Source: DAITMV01 sp036834985 (GTDB taxonomy: Bacteria > Pseudomonadota > Gammaproteobacteria > Burkholderiales > Burkholderiaceae_B). From it: a DNA stretch of 6,910 bases. Shown piece by piece: positions 6,818 through 6,910 of this stretch (the stretch's first letter is position 1; the number at the start of each line of letters is the position of its first letter). Location: assembly GCA_036834985.1 (NCBI GenBank), contig DAITMV010000164.1:1-6910 (forward strand). Direction: 5' to 3'. Both the position numbers and the translations under genes were made by a program. The notes beneath the pieces are model-generated. The model was not told the origin of the DNA. It saw only the letters and a program-made list of their open reading frames with translations, and did no database searches.

Positions 6818-6910
6818 TCAAGGACGAGTAACAGACATATCACCCACTGCCGCAATCAACTGAGTGCGTGCCTGGACGATATTCGCCATGGCCTGAGCGA
6901 CACCAAATTC
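6818..6910 (-). CDS. Outer membrane factor (CzcC/CusC/TolC family), last 30 residues only
   Basis: Reading the minus strand from the right edge gives an open frame EFGVAQAMANIVQARTQLIAAV, then GDMSVTRP and a TGA at 6820-6818. The pattern 'helix with A-x-A-x2-L-x-A-R-x-x-L-I-x-A-x-GD' is the usual C-terminal end of TolC-type outer membrane channel proteins. The position directly upstream of the adaptor and pump, with a 7-bp gap, is the standard order of metal-efflux operons (OMF, adaptor, RND). The rest of the gene lies beyond the window, so nothing can be said about its signal peptide or barrel. The fragment is too short to be certain from sequence alone; context carries most of the weight. 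Confidence 0.7.
   Translation of the reverse strand, partial: EFGVAQAMANIVQARTQLIAAVGDMSVTRP

Noticed and set aside
6811..6855. TTG start giving the adaptor 15 extra residues
   Set aside because: It would overlap the end of the outer membrane factor gene by 38 bp. The ATG at 6810 gives a typical short basic N-terminus followed by a hydrophobic anchor.

Overview
The window suggests a Gram-negative proteobacterium, probably beta or gamma. It encodes a three-part RND efflux system that spans two membranes, and G+C content looks close to one half by eye. The organism cannot be named from the sequence alone. The window is compact: apart from the 3' end of one plus-strand gene at the left edge, every gene is on the minus strand, and no stretch longer than about 100 bp lacks a gene. 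No RNA gene, insertion sequence, CRISPR array or origin was seen.

Layout from left to right. Positions 3-554 (+) hold the C-terminal part of a probable PhoD-like alkaline phosphatase, cut by the window edge. It converges on a minus-strand block across a 49-bp gap that contains a 12-bp tandem duplication. Positions 604-2517 (-) hold three genes, read right to left: a small secreted DUF2141 protein, a classical short-chain dehydrogenase (SDR) overlapping it by 4 bp, and a TetR-family regulator with a WHG-type C-terminal domain. Just upstream of the DUF2141 gene is a striking regulatory region (2531-2580). A 19-bp pseudopalindromic element occurs there twice in inverted orientation, with centres 31 bp apart, and a possible -10 element lies between the copies.

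Positions 2612-6910 (-) hold a heavy-metal-efflux RND operon in the order outer membrane factor (only its last 30 codons are inside the window), periplasmic adaptor, then the CzcA/CusA-type inner membrane pump. Gaps in this operon are 7 and 14 bp. The pump carries the acidic D/D/E triad of TM4 typical of HME-RND proteins. It has no methionines in the segment where the Cu(I)/Ag(I) pump CusA carries its methionine cluster, so a divalent cation is a more likely substrate than copper or silver.

Working model: the RND operon exports a metal ion from periplasm or cytoplasm. The DUF2141-SDR-TetR operon is a separate, probably self-repressed unit, whose TetR would bind the paired 19-bp sites. No clear intrinsic terminator was found between the two units, so some read-through from the pump gene is possible. 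The physiological role of the DUF2141-SDR pair is unknown, and this operon with its paired operator is the least described part of the window.
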